Below, in pieces: positions 31,763-41,062 of a stretch of 64,000 nucleotides of DNA (the stretch's first letter is position 1; every line of letters starts with the position of its first letter). Under the pieces are notes generated by a model, which saw only the letters and a program-made list of their open reading frames with translations, was not told the origin of the DNA and did not search any database. The stretch is from contig NZ_JAJGNP010000007.1 in the NCBI RefSeq assembly GCF_020782245.1, forward strand, positions 111,608-175,607. The letters are read 5' to 3'. This DNA is from Sphingobium soli. GTDB lineage: Bacteria; Pseudomonadota; Alphaproteobacteria; Sphingomonadales; Sphingomonadaceae. The translations under genes were made by a program, and so were the position numbers.

Positions 31763-32605
31763 ATGACAGATAGTATCAGGAAAATTGGGTTCATCGGCCT
31801 CGGCAGCATGGGCGGCGATCAGGCGCGGGAGTTGGCCAAATTGCCGCTCGACCTGACTGTTTACGATGTATTTCCCGATGCGCTGGCGAAATTCGAGGGC
31901 CGCGCGAAGCTCGCCGCCTCCATAGCGGAGGTAGGCAAGGACGCCGACGCCGTCGGCATTTGTGTCCGGGACGACACGCAGGTGCTGGAATGTGTTGATG
32001 CGCTGCTGCCTGTAATGAAGCGGGGGGCGAGCCTGCTCATCCACAGCACGATCAAGCCCAAAACTGCACAGCAGATAGCCGAACGATCTGCCACCGTGGG
32101 TGTCGATGTCATCGATGCGCCAGTTACGCGCACTGAAATGACCAAGAACGGCCCGTTCGTCTTTTGCATGACGGGTGGCGATGAATCCGTCGCCGCGCGC
32201 GTCCAGATTGTACTGGACGCCTTTTCGACGAACACGATGCATATCGGCCCGCTCGGATCGGCGATGGCCCTCAAGATCTGCAACAATCTCGTATCTTGGT
32301 GTGGTATCATGCTAGGTGTCGAAGTCGCCAATGTGGCGGAGGCGTCCGGCGTGCCGATGGACAAGCTGCTGACCGTGATGAAGCGCAACGGCAATCTCAC
32401 CCCGCCCATGGCGGGTTTCATCGATTTTCGCAATAATCCGGGAGACGCCGCCCGTCGCGCCTTTTTCGCCAGCCAGGCCGGCATCGGCGAAAAGGACCTT
32501 GCGCTGGCCGAAGAGCTGGCGGCTGTTGCCGATGCCCCGTCGCCAATCACCAGCCATACCAAGACGCTGATCAAGAAAACGCTGCTCGCAATCTGTGAGA
32601 GCTAG
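31763..32605 (+). CDS. 3-hydroxyisobutyrate-dehydrogenase-like enzyme (second copy)
   Basis: This 280-residue protein has the Rossmann motif GLGSMGGDQA, the substrate loop DAPVTRTEMTKNG and the catalytic helix MALKICNNLVSW with the conserved Lys. It belongs to the same family as the gene at 18987 but is clearly different in sequence. It follows the TonB-receptor gene by 128 bases. A hydroxyacid or semialdehyde of the pathway is a reasonable substrate, unproven. Confidence 0.83.
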   Translation: MTDSIRKIGFIGLGSMGGDQARELAKLPLDLTVYDVFPDALAKFEGRAKLAASIAEVGKDADAVGICVRDDTQVLECVDALLPVMKRGASLLIHSTIKPKTAQQIAERSATVGVDVIDAPVTRTEMTKNGPFVFCMTGGDESVAARVQIVLDAFSTNTMHIGPLGSAMALKICNNLVSWCGIMLGVEVANVAEASGVPMDKLLTVMKRNGNLTPPMAGFIDFRNNPGDAARRAFFASQAGIGEKDLALAEELAAVADAPSPITSHTKTLIKKTLLAICES

Positions 32606-32724
32606 ATTGTCAAAAATTCGCAGAAAATAAGGTTTCGAGGACAAAGCTTTACGAGCGCGATTTTGTATTGATTATCCTACTACCCGCGACCTATCCTTTC
32701 TGATCCCAGGGCGAACTTGTAGTT

Positions 32725-33369
32725 GTGGTTATGCCGTCCAAGATTAAGGGAGTGCCTTCTCGAAGGGAAGAGCGTCAGTCCGATCGACGGCAGTTCATCA
32801 TTGCCGTGGCTCGCCGATCCTTTCTGCAGGATGGCTATGCCCAGACTACCATGTCAGGAATAGCTGCAACGCTCGGTGGCTCAAAGAGCACCTTGTGGCG
32901 TTATTTTCCTTCGAAAGAAGAGCTGTTTACCGCCGTCCTTGACCAAGCAACCTCCGAGTATCACAAACGGCTTTGCTTGATACTTGATCCCTCTGAGGAT
33001 GTCGCCACGGCGGTCGAACGCTTTTGCTTTAATTTCCTGAAAACGGTAACGTCGGCAGATGCCTTATCCTTATACCGATTGGTCGTAGGCGAGGGAGCCC
33101 GATTTCCGGAGATTGGTCAAATTTATCATGCCCGAGTACAGTCAGTTACCAACAAGATACTCGCCAATTATTTCGCCAAAGCCATGAGCTGTGGTTCATT
33201 ACGCGAAGGCAACCCGCTAAGATTAGCCCAGGCATTGAGAGGTCTTTGCATATCAAAAGTCGAGGATTTCTTGCTGTCTGGGTCAACCGAAATCTATCGC
33301 GATGAAGTTATTGATTCTGATGTGAATGAGGTACGGGATATTTTCCTCCGTGCCTTTGCTCGTAACTAA
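32725..33369 (+). CDS. TetR family transcriptional regulator
   Basis: This 214-residue protein has a basic N-terminal tail, then AVARRSFLQDGYAQTTMSGI and LGGSKSTLWRYFPSKEELF as the DNA-binding domain. Its base composition is visibly more A+T-rich than the neighbouring genes and it uses codons such as AGA, ATA and TCA more often, which suggests a different history. It is the last recognisable gene of the accessory half. Its targets are unknown; the dehydrogenase gene lies upstream on the same strand with 119 bases between. A leading ATG at 32725 and a second two codons later are both possible. Confidence 0.85.
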   Translation: MVMPSKIKGVPSRREERQSDRRQFIIAVARRSFLQDGYAQTTMSGIAATLGGSKSTLWRYFPSKEELFTAVLDQATSEYHKRLCLILDPSEDVATAVERFCFNFLKTVTSADALSLYRLVVGEGARFPEIGQIYHARVQSVTNKILANYFAKAMSCGSLREGNPLRLAQALRGLCISKVEDFLLSGSTEIYRDEVIDSDVNEVRDIFLRAFARN

Positions 33370-33816
33370 TCGGCCTTCATCACCCTCATGCTCAATTGCT
33401 TCACCCTGTATAACGTCCATTTGTTGGCCATGCTGTACTTACTGAATGGAGAAGAGTGAAGCATAATGAAAAAAAGCATTAAAGCCAGTCACGTGGTGAT
33501 AGGGGTATCCATTGGGGTACCGTCGGCAAGGGGATGAATAATATGTAATATTTTTAAATGGTTATTTGTTATTTTAAGGAGATGCCGGGCCCACCACAAT
33601 CCTCCCCAGGCACAATTCCATCGGATCAATGATGGCGGGCACTGGATCGGAGTGGCTTGCCCTGATCCGTCAAAACACAGCTTGGCTGTCGCGTCGGGCT
33701 GCCCGCTGGCCGGTTGCGCATCGCATCGACGGTGTGAACTTCGCCGCTGTGTTTTCGTTGTGCCCCTGCACGGACATTGCTGTGCCCCTTTCGAATCACC
33801 CTATCCGGAGCCAAGC
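33370..33816. other. Non-coding boundary region, A+T-rich then structured
   Basis: About 447 bases without a convincing gene separate the accessory region from core genes. The first part (to about 33590) is strongly A+T-rich and holds a 23-codon frame at 33466-33537 (MKKSIKASHVVIGVSIGV and on) that could be a remnant. The second part is G+C-rich and holds a nested inverted repeat (CGGATCA at 33623-33629 with TGATCCG at 33664-33670; GGGCA with TGCCC inside) before the aldehyde dehydrogenase gene. No insertion sequence or tRNA is seen. Confidence 0.45.
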
Positions 33817-35175
33817 ATGAAGAGCATCAACCCCGCCACCGGAGAAGAGATCGCCACGCATGAGGAGATGACGCAGGCACAAATCGACGCCGCGCTCGAC
33901 CGGGCAGAGGCGACCTTCGCGATCTGGCGCGATACGCCGATCGAGGATCGGACCGCCTTGCTCACCGCGCTGGCCGACGCCTATCACGACAATCGGGACA
34001 GGCTGGCCCGCATGGCGACACTGGAAATGGGCAAGACGCTGAAATCCGCGCTGGCGGAGGTCGACAAATGCGTCGCGGCCTTCCGTCATTATGCGAAGGA
34101 AGGCCCCGCAATGCTGGAGGGCGGCAGCATTACGCTATCGTCGGGCGGCAAGGCCGATCTGGTCTGGCTGCCGATTGGCGCGGTGCTGGCGGTCATGCCG
34201 TGGAATTTTCCCTATTGGCAGGTGGTCCGTTTTCTCGCGCCCTGCATATTGGCGGGCAATGTCGGGCTTCTCAAACATGCGAGCAATGTGCAGGGCGTCG
34301 CCGCGCTGATGCAGGAGATGATGGGCGCTGCGGGCGCACCTGACGGACTATTCCAGAACTTGCCTATTCGTTCGGACGCCGTGGCTGCCATCATCGCCGA
34401 TGACCGGGTCGCCGCTGTCACCCTGACCGGCAGCGAGGGCGCAGGCCGCGCGGTGGCCGAGCAGGCGGGCCGGGCGTTGAAAAAAGTGGTGCTGGAGCTG
34501 GGCGGCTCCGACCCGTTCATCGTCATGCCCTCGGCCGATCTGGACGCGGCGGTCGAGCAGGCCGTGACCGCCCGCATCCAGAATACGGGCCAGTCCTGCA
34601 TCTGCGGCAAGCGGATGATCGTCCATGCCGACATATACGAGGCCTTTCTGGAGCGCTATTCCGCCGCGATGGCGGCGGTGAAGGCGGGCGATCCCTTCGC
34701 AGAGGACAGCGACATGGGGCCGCTGTCCAGCGCGGAGCAGCGGCAGAGCGTGCTGGACCAGATCGAAACGATGAAGGCGGCCGGCGCGACTTTGATCGGC
34801 GGTGAAGCCGCAACCGGGCCGGGCGCCTATATGCAGGCGGGCATTCTGACCGACGTGCCGGTTGATCCGACTTTGATGGGCGAGGAGATTTTCGGGCCGA
34901 TTGCCATGCTGTTCAAGGCGTCGGACATCGACAACGCGCTCGCCATCGCTAACGCCATCCCCTTCGGCCTGGGATCATCGGTCTGGACCAGTGATCCGGC
35001 CGAGGAGGCACGGTTCGTTCGCGACGTGCAGGCCGGTATGACGGCGGTGAACCAGATGCTGGCCTCCGCGCCTGAAGCGCCCTTCGGCGGCGTCAAGCGC
35101 TCGGGCCATGGCCGCGAGCTTGGGCCGTTCGGGCTGCACGAGTTCATGAATCTTAAGAGCGTCTATCGTAAATAG
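33817..35175 (+). CDS. NAD(P)-dependent succinate-semialdehyde dehydrogenase, Sad/YneI type
   Basis: This 452-residue aldehyde dehydrogenase has PWNFPYWQVVRFLAPCILAG, the general-base motif LELGGSDPFIV and the catalytic Cys in NTGQSCICGKR. The length and the GFGRELGPFGLHEF-type end match E. coli Sad (YneI) rather than GabD. The ATG at 33817 (MKSINPATGEE) follows CCGGAG; an upstream open stretch is not part of the gene. It lies alone upstream of recO. The expected reaction is semialdehyde to acid with NAD(P). Related aldehydes are possible substrates. Confidence 0.9.
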   Translation: MKSINPATGEEIATHEEMTQAQIDAALDRAEATFAIWRDTPIEDRTALLTALADAYHDNRDRLARMATLEMGKTLKSALAEVDKCVAAFRHYAKEGPAMLEGGSITLSSGGKADLVWLPIGAVLAVMPWNFPYWQVVRFLAPCILAGNVGLLKHASNVQGVAALMQEMMGAAGAPDGLFQNLPIRSDAVAAIIADDRVAAVTLTGSEGAGRAVAEQAGRALKKVVLELGGSDPFIVMPSADLDAAVEQAVTARIQNTGQSCICGKRMIVHADIYEAFLERYSAAMAAVKAGDPFAEDSDMGPLSSAEQRQSVLDQIETMKAAGATLIGGEAATGPGAYMQAGILTDVPVDPTLMGEEIFGPIAMLFKASDIDNALAIANAIPFGLGSSVWTSDPAEEARFVRDVQAGMTAVNQMLASAPEAPFGGVKRSGHGRELGPFGLHEFMNLKSVYRK

Positions 35176-35228
35176 GGTTAGTTCCCCGTTGTTGAGGGGC
35201 GTGGCATCGCGGGGTAGAGACGGATACC

Positions 35229-35963
35229 ATGCCCCACCTCTCCACCTTTGCCCTCGTTTGCGCCGTGCGCGCCCATGGCGAACATGGAGCGATCGCGCGG
35301 CTGCTGACCCCCGGTCATGGGCTGACGGCGGGTTATGTTCGGGGCGGGCGGTCGCGCGCGATGCGGCCGGTACTGCTGCCGGGAAATGTGGTGAAGGCGG
35401 ACTTTCGCGCGCGGACGGAGGATCAACTCGCCGGGCTGGCGGTCGAGCTGGCACATAGCCGGGCGCCGCTGCTGGCTGAGCCGCTGCCAGCGGCCGCGAT
35501 CGATTGGAGCTGCGCACTGACGGCCGCGGCCTTGCCTGAAGCCACGCCCTATCCGGCGCTATATCAGGCGCTCGCTGGCCTGCTCGACGCAGTGGAGGCG
35601 GCTCCCGCAGCCCGCGGCTGGGCGGTGGCGCTAGTGCGCTATGAACTGCTGATGCTGGCGGAACTGGGCTTCGGGCTAGACCTCAGCCGCTGCGCAGCCC
35701 TTGGCGACGTCAATGACCTTGCCTTTGTCAGCCCGCGCAGCGCAGCGGCAGTCAGCCGGGCCGGGGCGCTGGGATATGAGCAACGCCTGCTGCCGCTTCC
35801 GCCCTTTCTGGTCGGCGGCGGCGCGGGAGATTGGGCTGACATCATGGACGGGCTGCGCCTCACCGGTTTCTTTCTGGAGCGGTCCGTCATGACCGAACGC
35901 CGCACAGATGTGCTGGCGGCGCGGGAAAGACTGGTCGAGCGCCTCAAAAGGGCGGTTGCGTGA
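35229..35963 (+). CDS. recO: DNA repair protein RecO
   Basis: This 244-residue protein has the N-terminal OB-fold pattern ([21 protein letters not shown]), a GYVRGGRSR segment and the C-terminal region [24 protein letters not shown] with LLPLPPFL, as in alphaproteobacterial RecO. The Cys-x2-Cys zinc site of some RecO proteins is not present, as is common in this group. RecO acts in RecFOR-dependent loading of RecA onto gapped DNA. It precedes leuB. Confidence 0.9.
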   Translation: MPHLSTFALVCAVRAHGEHGAIARLLTPGHGLTAGYVRGGRSRAMRPVLLPGNVVKADFRARTEDQLAGLAVELAHSRAPLLAEPLPAAAIDWSCALTAAALPEATPYPALYQALAGLLDAVEAAPAARGWAVALVRYELLMLAELGFGLDLSRCAALGDVNDLAFVSPRSAAAVSRAGALGYEQRLLPLPPFLVGGGAGDWADIMDGLRLTGFFLERSVMTERRTDVLAARERLVERLKRAVA

Positions 35964-36013
35964 AACCTCCTGTCTCCATAAGGCGCTGCCACGCAAGATA
36001 AGGAGTGTAGGAC

Positions 36014-37057
36014 ATGTTGATCGCCCTGTTCCCCGGAGACGGCATCGGACCCGAGATCGTCGCAGAGGCAAAGCGCGTACTCGACGCGCTCGCGATCGAC
36101 GGACTGACCTATGCGGATGGGCTGGTGGGCGGCGCGGCCTACAAGGCGATGGGCCATCCGCTGCCGCGCGAAACGCTGGACATCGCGCGAAGCGCCGATG
36201 CGATCCTGTTCGGCGCGGTCGGCGATCCGGACTGTGATGCGCTGGAACGCCACCTGCGCCCCGAACAGGCGATCCTTGGCCTGCGCAAGGAACTGGGTCT
36301 TTTTTCCAATTTGCGCCCGGCCAAGGTCTTTCCCGAACTGGCGCATGAAAGCGCGCTGAAGCCTGAAGTGGCGGGATCGATCGACCTGCTGATCGTGCGG
36401 GAAACCAATGGCGACGTTTATTTCGGGGAAAAGGGTTTCCGCACGACGGCGGAGGGTCATCGCGAAGGCTATGACATCATGTCCTACAATGAGGCCGAGG
36501 TGCGACGCATCGCCCATGCCGGTTTCCAGGCGGCGCGTGCCCGTCGCGGCAAGCTGTGTTCGGTGGACAAGGCCAATGTGCTGGAAACCAGCCAGTTGTG
36601 GCGCGATGTGGTGATCGAGGTCGCGAGCGACTATCCCGACGTGGCGCTCAGCCACATGTATGTCGACAATGCCGCCATGCAATTGGTCCGCAACCCCGGT
36701 CAGTTCGACGTGATCGTCACCGGCAACCTGTTCGGTGACATATTATCGGATCAGGCGAGCATGTGCGTTGGATCGATCGGGATGCTGGCGTCGGCGACGC
36801 TGAACGGCAGCGGACAGGGGCTGTATGAACCGATCCACGGCTCCGCTCCCGACATCGCTGGTAGCGGCAAGGCTAACCCACTGGCGACGATCCTGTCCGC
36901 CGCAATGATGCTGCGTTATTCGCTCGGTCTGTCCGAGCAGGCGGACCGTGTTGAGGCTGCGGTCGCGCAGGCGCTGCGCAATGGGGCAAGGTCGGCGGAT
37001 CTGGGCGGCGCAATGACCACCGTGGAGATGGGTGACGCGGTGCTGGCCGCACTGTGA
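36014..37057 (+). CDS. leuB: 3-isopropylmalate dehydrogenase
   Basis: This 347-residue enzyme begins [18 protein letters not shown], then [14 protein letters not shown] and the NAD-binding segment [19 protein letters not shown]. It oxidises and decarboxylates 3-isopropylmalate in leucine synthesis. The length fits the family. AAGGAGTG precedes the ATG. It lies 50 bases after recO and before a hemerythrin-like gene; leuC, leuD and leuA are not in the window. Confidence 0.95.
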   Translation: MLIALFPGDGIGPEIVAEAKRVLDALAIDGLTYADGLVGGAAYKAMGHPLPRETLDIARSADAILFGAVGDPDCDALERHLRPEQAILGLRKELGLFSNLRPAKVFPELAHESALKPEVAGSIDLLIVRETNGDVYFGEKGFRTTAEGHREGYDIMSYNEAEVRRIAHAGFQAARARRGKLCSVDKANVLETSQLWRDVVIEVASDYPDVALSHMYVDNAAMQLVRNPGQFDVIVTGNLFGDILSDQASMCVGSIGMLASATLNGSGQGLYEPIHGSAPDIAGSGKANPLATILSAAMMLRYSLGLSEQADRVEAAVAQALRNGARSADLGGAMTTVEMGDAVLAAL

Positions 37058-37126
37058 TAGCTCGGCTCACCGCAAATATGGGGTGTTCGCTTAACTTCGT
37101 CGCTGCCAGGCCGATTTAAGGAGAAA

Positions 37127-37561
37127 ATGGGGTCGCAGATAATGATGATGGATTTGCGGCGCGACCATGACGGTCTGCGCCGGATAATGCACGATTTCGC
37201 GCTGATGATGCATAGCGGGCAGCTGAAAGATATGCCCGACGTCGCACGACGGCGCATCGCCTTTTCCCAAGGCTTTCGCGAACATATGGCGCGGGAAGAC
37301 GCAATGGTGCAGACATTGCGCAAACGCCCCCTTCTGCCTGAGGCTAGTCAGGCGTTGCGCGAACACGGCCGCGCTATCGTCGCCCTGTTTCTACGCTACA
37401 GCGATCATATCAAGATATGGACGCCCGCTCAGATCGAAGCGGACTGGGCAGGCTATCGGGCAGCGGTGCTGGAACTGCAAGAAGGCCTGCGCGACCAGAT
37501 GGCATGGGAAGAACGGCACCTCCACCCGCTCCTGATGCCGAAAGATCGAATCGCTGCCTGA
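37127..37561 (+). CDS. Hemerythrin HHE-domain-like protein
   Basis: This 144-residue helical protein has the spaced histidine/glutamate pattern of HHE cation-binding domains: RRDHDGLRRIM, FREHMAREDAM, REHGRAIVAL and WEERHLHPLL. Four helices with a di-iron site are expected. AAGGAGAAA directly precedes the ATG. Such proteins bind oxygen or nitric oxide, or store iron; the role here is not known. It lies between leuB and the threonine dehydratase gene. Confidence 0.78.
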   Translation: MGSQIMMMDLRRDHDGLRRIMHDFALMMHSGQLKDMPDVARRRIAFSQGFREHMAREDAMVQTLRKRPLLPEASQALREHGRAIVALFLRYSDHIKIWTPAQIEADWAGYRAAVLELQEGLRDQMAWEERHLHPLLMPKDRIAA

Positions 37562-37622
37562 CGGGGCCAATCAGGGCATACCGGTCCTGTCCTTCGGGAC
37601 GGCGACTGCATAGAGAGATAGA

Positions 37623-38621
37623 ATGACTGATCTCTCGCTCCCATCGCTTCGCGCCGCCGCCGACATGGTTCATGCACAGGTGCCGCCAACACCGCAATAT
37701 GCCTGGCCATTGCTGGCGGCGCGGACGGGGTGCGACGTGTGGATCAAGCATGAGAATCACACGCCAACGGGCGCGTTCAAGGTTCGCGGCGCCATTCCCT
37801 ATATCCACTGGCTGCGGCGCACGCATCCCGATGTCACTGGCGTCATCACCGCAACGCGGGGCAATCATGGACAGGCGCAGGTTCGCGCGGCGCGTGCGGC
37901 GGGGCTGTCCATCACGATTGTCGTGCCCCACGGTAATGCCCTCGAAAAAAATGCGGCCATGCGCGGACTGGGCGCAACGCTGATCGAGCATGGCCATGAC
38001 TTCGACAGCGCCAAGGCGGAGGCGCTGCGGCTGTCGGAGGAACAGGGGCTTTACATGGTGCCGGCCTATCATGGCGAACTGGTGCGCGGGGTTGCGAGTT
38101 ACGGGCTGGAGCTGTTCGACGCGGTGCCCGACATCGACACCGTTTATGTGCCCGTGGGCTGCGGATCGGGCTTATGCGGCACGATCGCGGCGCGGGACGC
38201 GCTGGGGCTGAAAACGAAAGTGGTCGGCGTCGTGTCGGCCCATGTCGACGCCGCTAAGCGATCGTTCGAGGCCGGGAAGCTGTTGGCCAGTCCCACCGCC
38301 CACACCTTCGCCGATGGCGTTGCCGTCTGCACGCCGGTACAGGAAGCGCTTGATTATTTTGGACCGCGCGCCGACCGGTTCGTCGCCGTCAGCGACGACG
38401 AGGTCGCCGATGCGATCCGCATTTACTGGGAAGATACGCATAATCTGGCCGAAGGGGCTGGCGCGGTGGCGCTCGCAGCGCTGATCCAGGAAAAGGACCG
38501 AATGCGCGGCAAGACGGTTGCGGTAATCCTGTCGGGCGGTAATGGCGACCGGAGCCAGATGGCCGAGATATTGGGCGGCGCGACGCCGTGCGTTCAGCAG
38601 GATATGCGAAGGGCAATATGA
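37623..38621 (+). CDS. Threonine/serine dehydratase (PLP, fold type II)
   Basis: This 332-residue enzyme has the PLP lysine in GAFKVRGA (Lys53) and the phosphate-binding glycine loop PVGCGSGLCG. It lacks the C-terminal regulatory domain of biosynthetic IlvA, so it is the short, catabolic-type form. The expected reaction is threonine to 2-oxobutanoate and ammonia. It overlaps metZ by ATGA, so its product is probably made together with the sulfur-amino-acid enzyme. Other beta-eliminating amino acid substrates are possible. Confidence 0.88.
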   Translation: MTDLSLPSLRAAADMVHAQVPPTPQYAWPLLAARTGCDVWIKHENHTPTGAFKVRGAIPYIHWLRRTHPDVTGVITATRGNHGQAQVRAARAAGLSITIVVPHGNALEKNAAMRGLGATLIEHGHDFDSAKAEALRLSEEQGLYMVPAYHGELVRGVASYGLELFDAVPDIDTVYVPVGCGSGLCGTIAARDALGLKTKVVGVVSAHVDAAKRSFEAGKLLASPTAHTFADGVAVCTPVQEALDYFGPRADRFVAVSDDEVADAIRIYWEDTHNLAEGAGAVALAALIQEKDRMRGKTVAVILSGGNGDRSQMAEILGGATPCVQQDMRRAI

Positions 38622-39826
38622 AGCGGAAGAGCGGACAGAATCCGGAAATTACCAAGAACTGGAAGCCGGCGACGCTGGCGGTTCGAGGTGGGACCGCGCG
38701 CAGCGAATATGGCGAAACGTCCGAAGCGCTCTTCCTGACGAGCGGCTATTGCTATGACCGGGCAGAGGACGCTGCCGCGCGCTTCGCCGGTGAGCAGGTT
38801 GGGATGACCTACAGCCGGCTCCAGAACCCGACGGTGGAGATGCTGGAACAGCGCATCGCCCTGCTGGAAGGGGCAGAGGCCTGTCGCGCCACCGCCACGG
38901 GCATGGCCGCGATGACGGCCGCGCTGCTGTGCCAGCTGTCGGCGGGCGATCATGTCGTGGCGGCCAAGGCGGCGTTCGGCTCCTGCCGCTGGCTGGTCGA
39001 CACGCTGCTGCCTAAATTCGGCATTGCGACAACGACCATCGACGGGCGCGATACCGCCGCGTGGGAGGCTGCGGCGAAGCCCAACACCAAGGTCTTCTTT
39101 TTCGAGACACCCGCCAATCCGACCATGGACGTGGTGGACATCGCGGCTGTGTGCGCCATCGCGAAGGCGCGGGGGATTACGACCGTCGTCGACAATGCCT
39201 TTGCATCGCCCGCGTTGCAGCGACCGATGGAATTTGGTGCCGATGTGGTCGCCTATAGCGCGACCAAGATGATGGACGGGCAGGGTCGCGTGCTGGCTGG
39301 CGCAATCTGCGGCACGCGCGACTGGATCGATTCCGTTCTGCTGCCCTTCCACCGCAATACCGGGCCGACGCTGAGCGCGTTCAACGCCTGGGTGGTGCTC
39401 AAGGGACTGGAAACGCTGGATCTACGGATTCGGCGGCAAAGCGATAATGCACTCAAGGTCGCCCGCTTCCTGGAGGGCCGGTTGCCGAAGGTCAATTATC
39501 CGGGGCTGGAAAGCCATCCCCAGCATGTCCTGGCGATGCAGCAGATGGACGCGGCAGGCCCGATCTTCTCGCTCTATGTCGGGGGTGGCCGGGCCGAGGC
39601 CCATGGATTGCTGAACGCGCTGGAATTGGTCGATATAAGCAACAATATCGGCGATTCCCGGTCGTTGATGACGCATCCGGCGTCGACCACTCATTATGGC
39701 ATGGCCGAGGAGGCACGGCTGGAAGTCGGCATTACCGAAGATATGCTGCGCCTGAATGTCGGCCTGGAAGACGCCGATGATGTCATCGCCGACTTCGATC
39801 AGGCGCTGCGAGCGATAGGTCGTTGA
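38618..39826 (+). CDS. metZ: O-succinylhomoserine sulfhydrylase
   Basis: This 402-residue enzyme of the Cys/Met-metabolism PLP family has LRGGT-like ATLAVRGGTARSEYGETSEALFLTSG at residues about 17-46 (abridged), FFETPANPTMD and the PLP lysine in SATKMMDG. It makes homocysteine from O-succinylhomoserine and sulfide. The ATG at 38618 overlaps the previous stop as ATGA. Cystathionine gamma-synthase is the nearest alternative; the VYSATK region and the end favour MetZ as found in alphaproteobacteria. Confidence 0.88.
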   Translation: MKRKSGQNPEITKNWKPATLAVRGGTARSEYGETSEALFLTSGYCYDRAEDAAARFAGEQVGMTYSRLQNPTVEMLEQRIALLEGAEACRATATGMAAMTAALLCQLSAGDHVVAAKAAFGSCRWLVDTLLPKFGIATTTIDGRDTAAWEAAAKPNTKVFFFETPANPTMDVVDIAAVCAIAKARGITTVVDNAFASPALQRPMEFGADVVAYSATKMMDGQGRVLAGAICGTRDWIDSVLLPFHRNTGPTLSAFNAWVVLKGLETLDLRIRRQSDNALKVARFLEGRLPKVNYPGLESHPQHVLAMQQMDAAGPIFSLYVGGGRAEAHGLLNALELVDISNNIGDSRSLMTHPASTTHYGMAEEARLEVGITEDMLRLNVGLEDADDVIADFDQALRAIGR

Positions 39827-39857
39827 CCTTCTGGGGGGCAGGGCGCATCTGTCGGCC

Positions 39858-40265
39858 ATGACGACCAGCTTTGCGCTCTTCCCCTTCCACGCGACGACGC
39901 GCGATATCGGCGTGCACGTGGCCGTCACCTATCTGCCCGAACAGTCGGAACCGGACAGGGGGCGCTGGTTCTGGACCTATCATATCCGGATCGAGAATAG
40001 GGGCGATCAGCCGGCGCAGTTGCTGACCCGCCATTGGATCATCACCGACGGACGCGGCAATCAGCAGCGCGTCGACGGCGATGGCGTGGTCGGGGAACAG
40101 CCGGTGGTGCAGCCAGGAAAAAGCTATGATTATGTTTCGGGCTGCCCACTCGCGACGCCGACCGGGTCGATGAAGGGCAGCTATCGGATGATCGGGCTGG
40201 ACGGCGAGATATTCGAGGTGAAGATTCCGCATTTCGCGCTGATCGCGCCGGCGATTGCCGAATGA
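39858..40265 (+). CDS. apaG: ApaG (Co2+/Mg2+ efflux-associated) protein
   Basis: This 135-residue protein has the ApaG pattern: WFWTYHIRIENRG, LLTRHWIITDGRG and VQPGKSYDYVSGCPLATPTGSMKGSY. The family has an Ig-like fold and is linked to diadenosine-tetraphosphate and divalent-metal phenotypes; its biochemical role is not settled. It follows metZ by 31 bases and overlaps the LysR gene by ATGA, a gene order I have no explanation for. Confidence 0.92.
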   Translation: MTTSFALFPFHATTRDIGVHVAVTYLPEQSEPDRGRWFWTYHIRIENRGDQPAQLLTRHWIITDGRGNQQRVDGDGVVGEQPVVQPGKSYDYVSGCPLATPTGSMKGSYRMIGLDGEIFEVKIPHFALIAPAIAE

Positions 40266-41053
40266 AGCGGACGCATCTGCCGCTGAATGGCCTACGCGTT
40301 CTGGACGCTGCCGCACGTCATCTGTCCTTCACCCGCGCCGCCGACGAGCTGGCGGTGACGCCGGCAGCGGTCGGGCAGCAGATTCGCGCGCTGGAGGATA
40401 TGCTGGGCGTCGTGTTGTTCCGGCGCACGCCAAAGGGGCTGGAACTGACGCCGGAAACCGAAGGCGGACTGGATGCTTTGCGGGCCGGCTTCCTGCAATT
40501 TGAAGAAGCTGTGCGGGCGATGCAGGCTGGGCAATCCAGCAGCGCGCTCACCATTGCAGCGCCGCGCGACATCACCGCCAAATGGCTGCAACCGCGCCTT
40601 GCCGCCTATGCCGCGAGCCAGCCCGACCTGACATTTCAACTCATCGCTGCGGACGATGCGCTAGATTTCACTGAGGCAAATCTGGATCTTGCGCTGCGGC
40701 TGGCGGATGGTCCCGCCGAGCATGAGGGAGTGAAGATCGGTGATCCCGCTTATGTGACAGTGGAGGCGGCGACCGGTGGTCCCGATCTGCGGATCGACTG
40801 GCCGGGCTGTCCAACGGACGATCGGCCGGCGATCATTCGCGTTGCCGATGGCGGTTTGGCGATCGAAGCGGCTGCAAACGGGTTCGGACGCGCACGGGTG
40901 CCGCAGCTGCTGGCGCAGGCGGACCTCGATGCCGGGCGGGTGCGTCAGGTGGGCGATCCATCGCCCACCCTGCTCGCCTATTGGTTGATCGCGCCGCTGC
41001 CGCAATGGCGGCAGAAAAAGGTCAAGGCGCTGGTCGAGGCGCTGACCGCCTGA
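40262..41053 (+). CDS. LysR family transcriptional regulator
   Basis: This 263-residue protein has a LysR N-terminal helix-turn-helix (ARHLSFTRAADELAVTPAAVGQQIRALE at residues about 18-45, abridged) with the GcvA-like LPLNGLRVLDAAAR start. It is shorter than typical LysR proteins (about 300) because the C-terminal effector domain is reduced. It overlaps apaG by ATGA and is convergent with the DUF2490-type gene. The GcvA-like resemblance does not identify its target. Confidence 0.85.
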   Translation: MKRTHLPLNGLRVLDAAARHLSFTRAADELAVTPAAVGQQIRALEDMLGVVLFRRTPKGLELTPETEGGLDALRAGFLQFEEAVRAMQAGQSSSALTIAAPRDITAKWLQPRLAAYAASQPDLTFQLIAADDALDFTEANLDLALRLADGPAEHEGVKIGDPAYVTVEAATGGPDLRIDWPGCPTDDRPAIIRVADGGLAIEAAANGFGRARVPQLLAQADLDAGRVRQVGDPSPTLLAYWLIAPLPQWRQKKVKALVEALTA

Positions 41054-41062
41054 CCGGATCCA

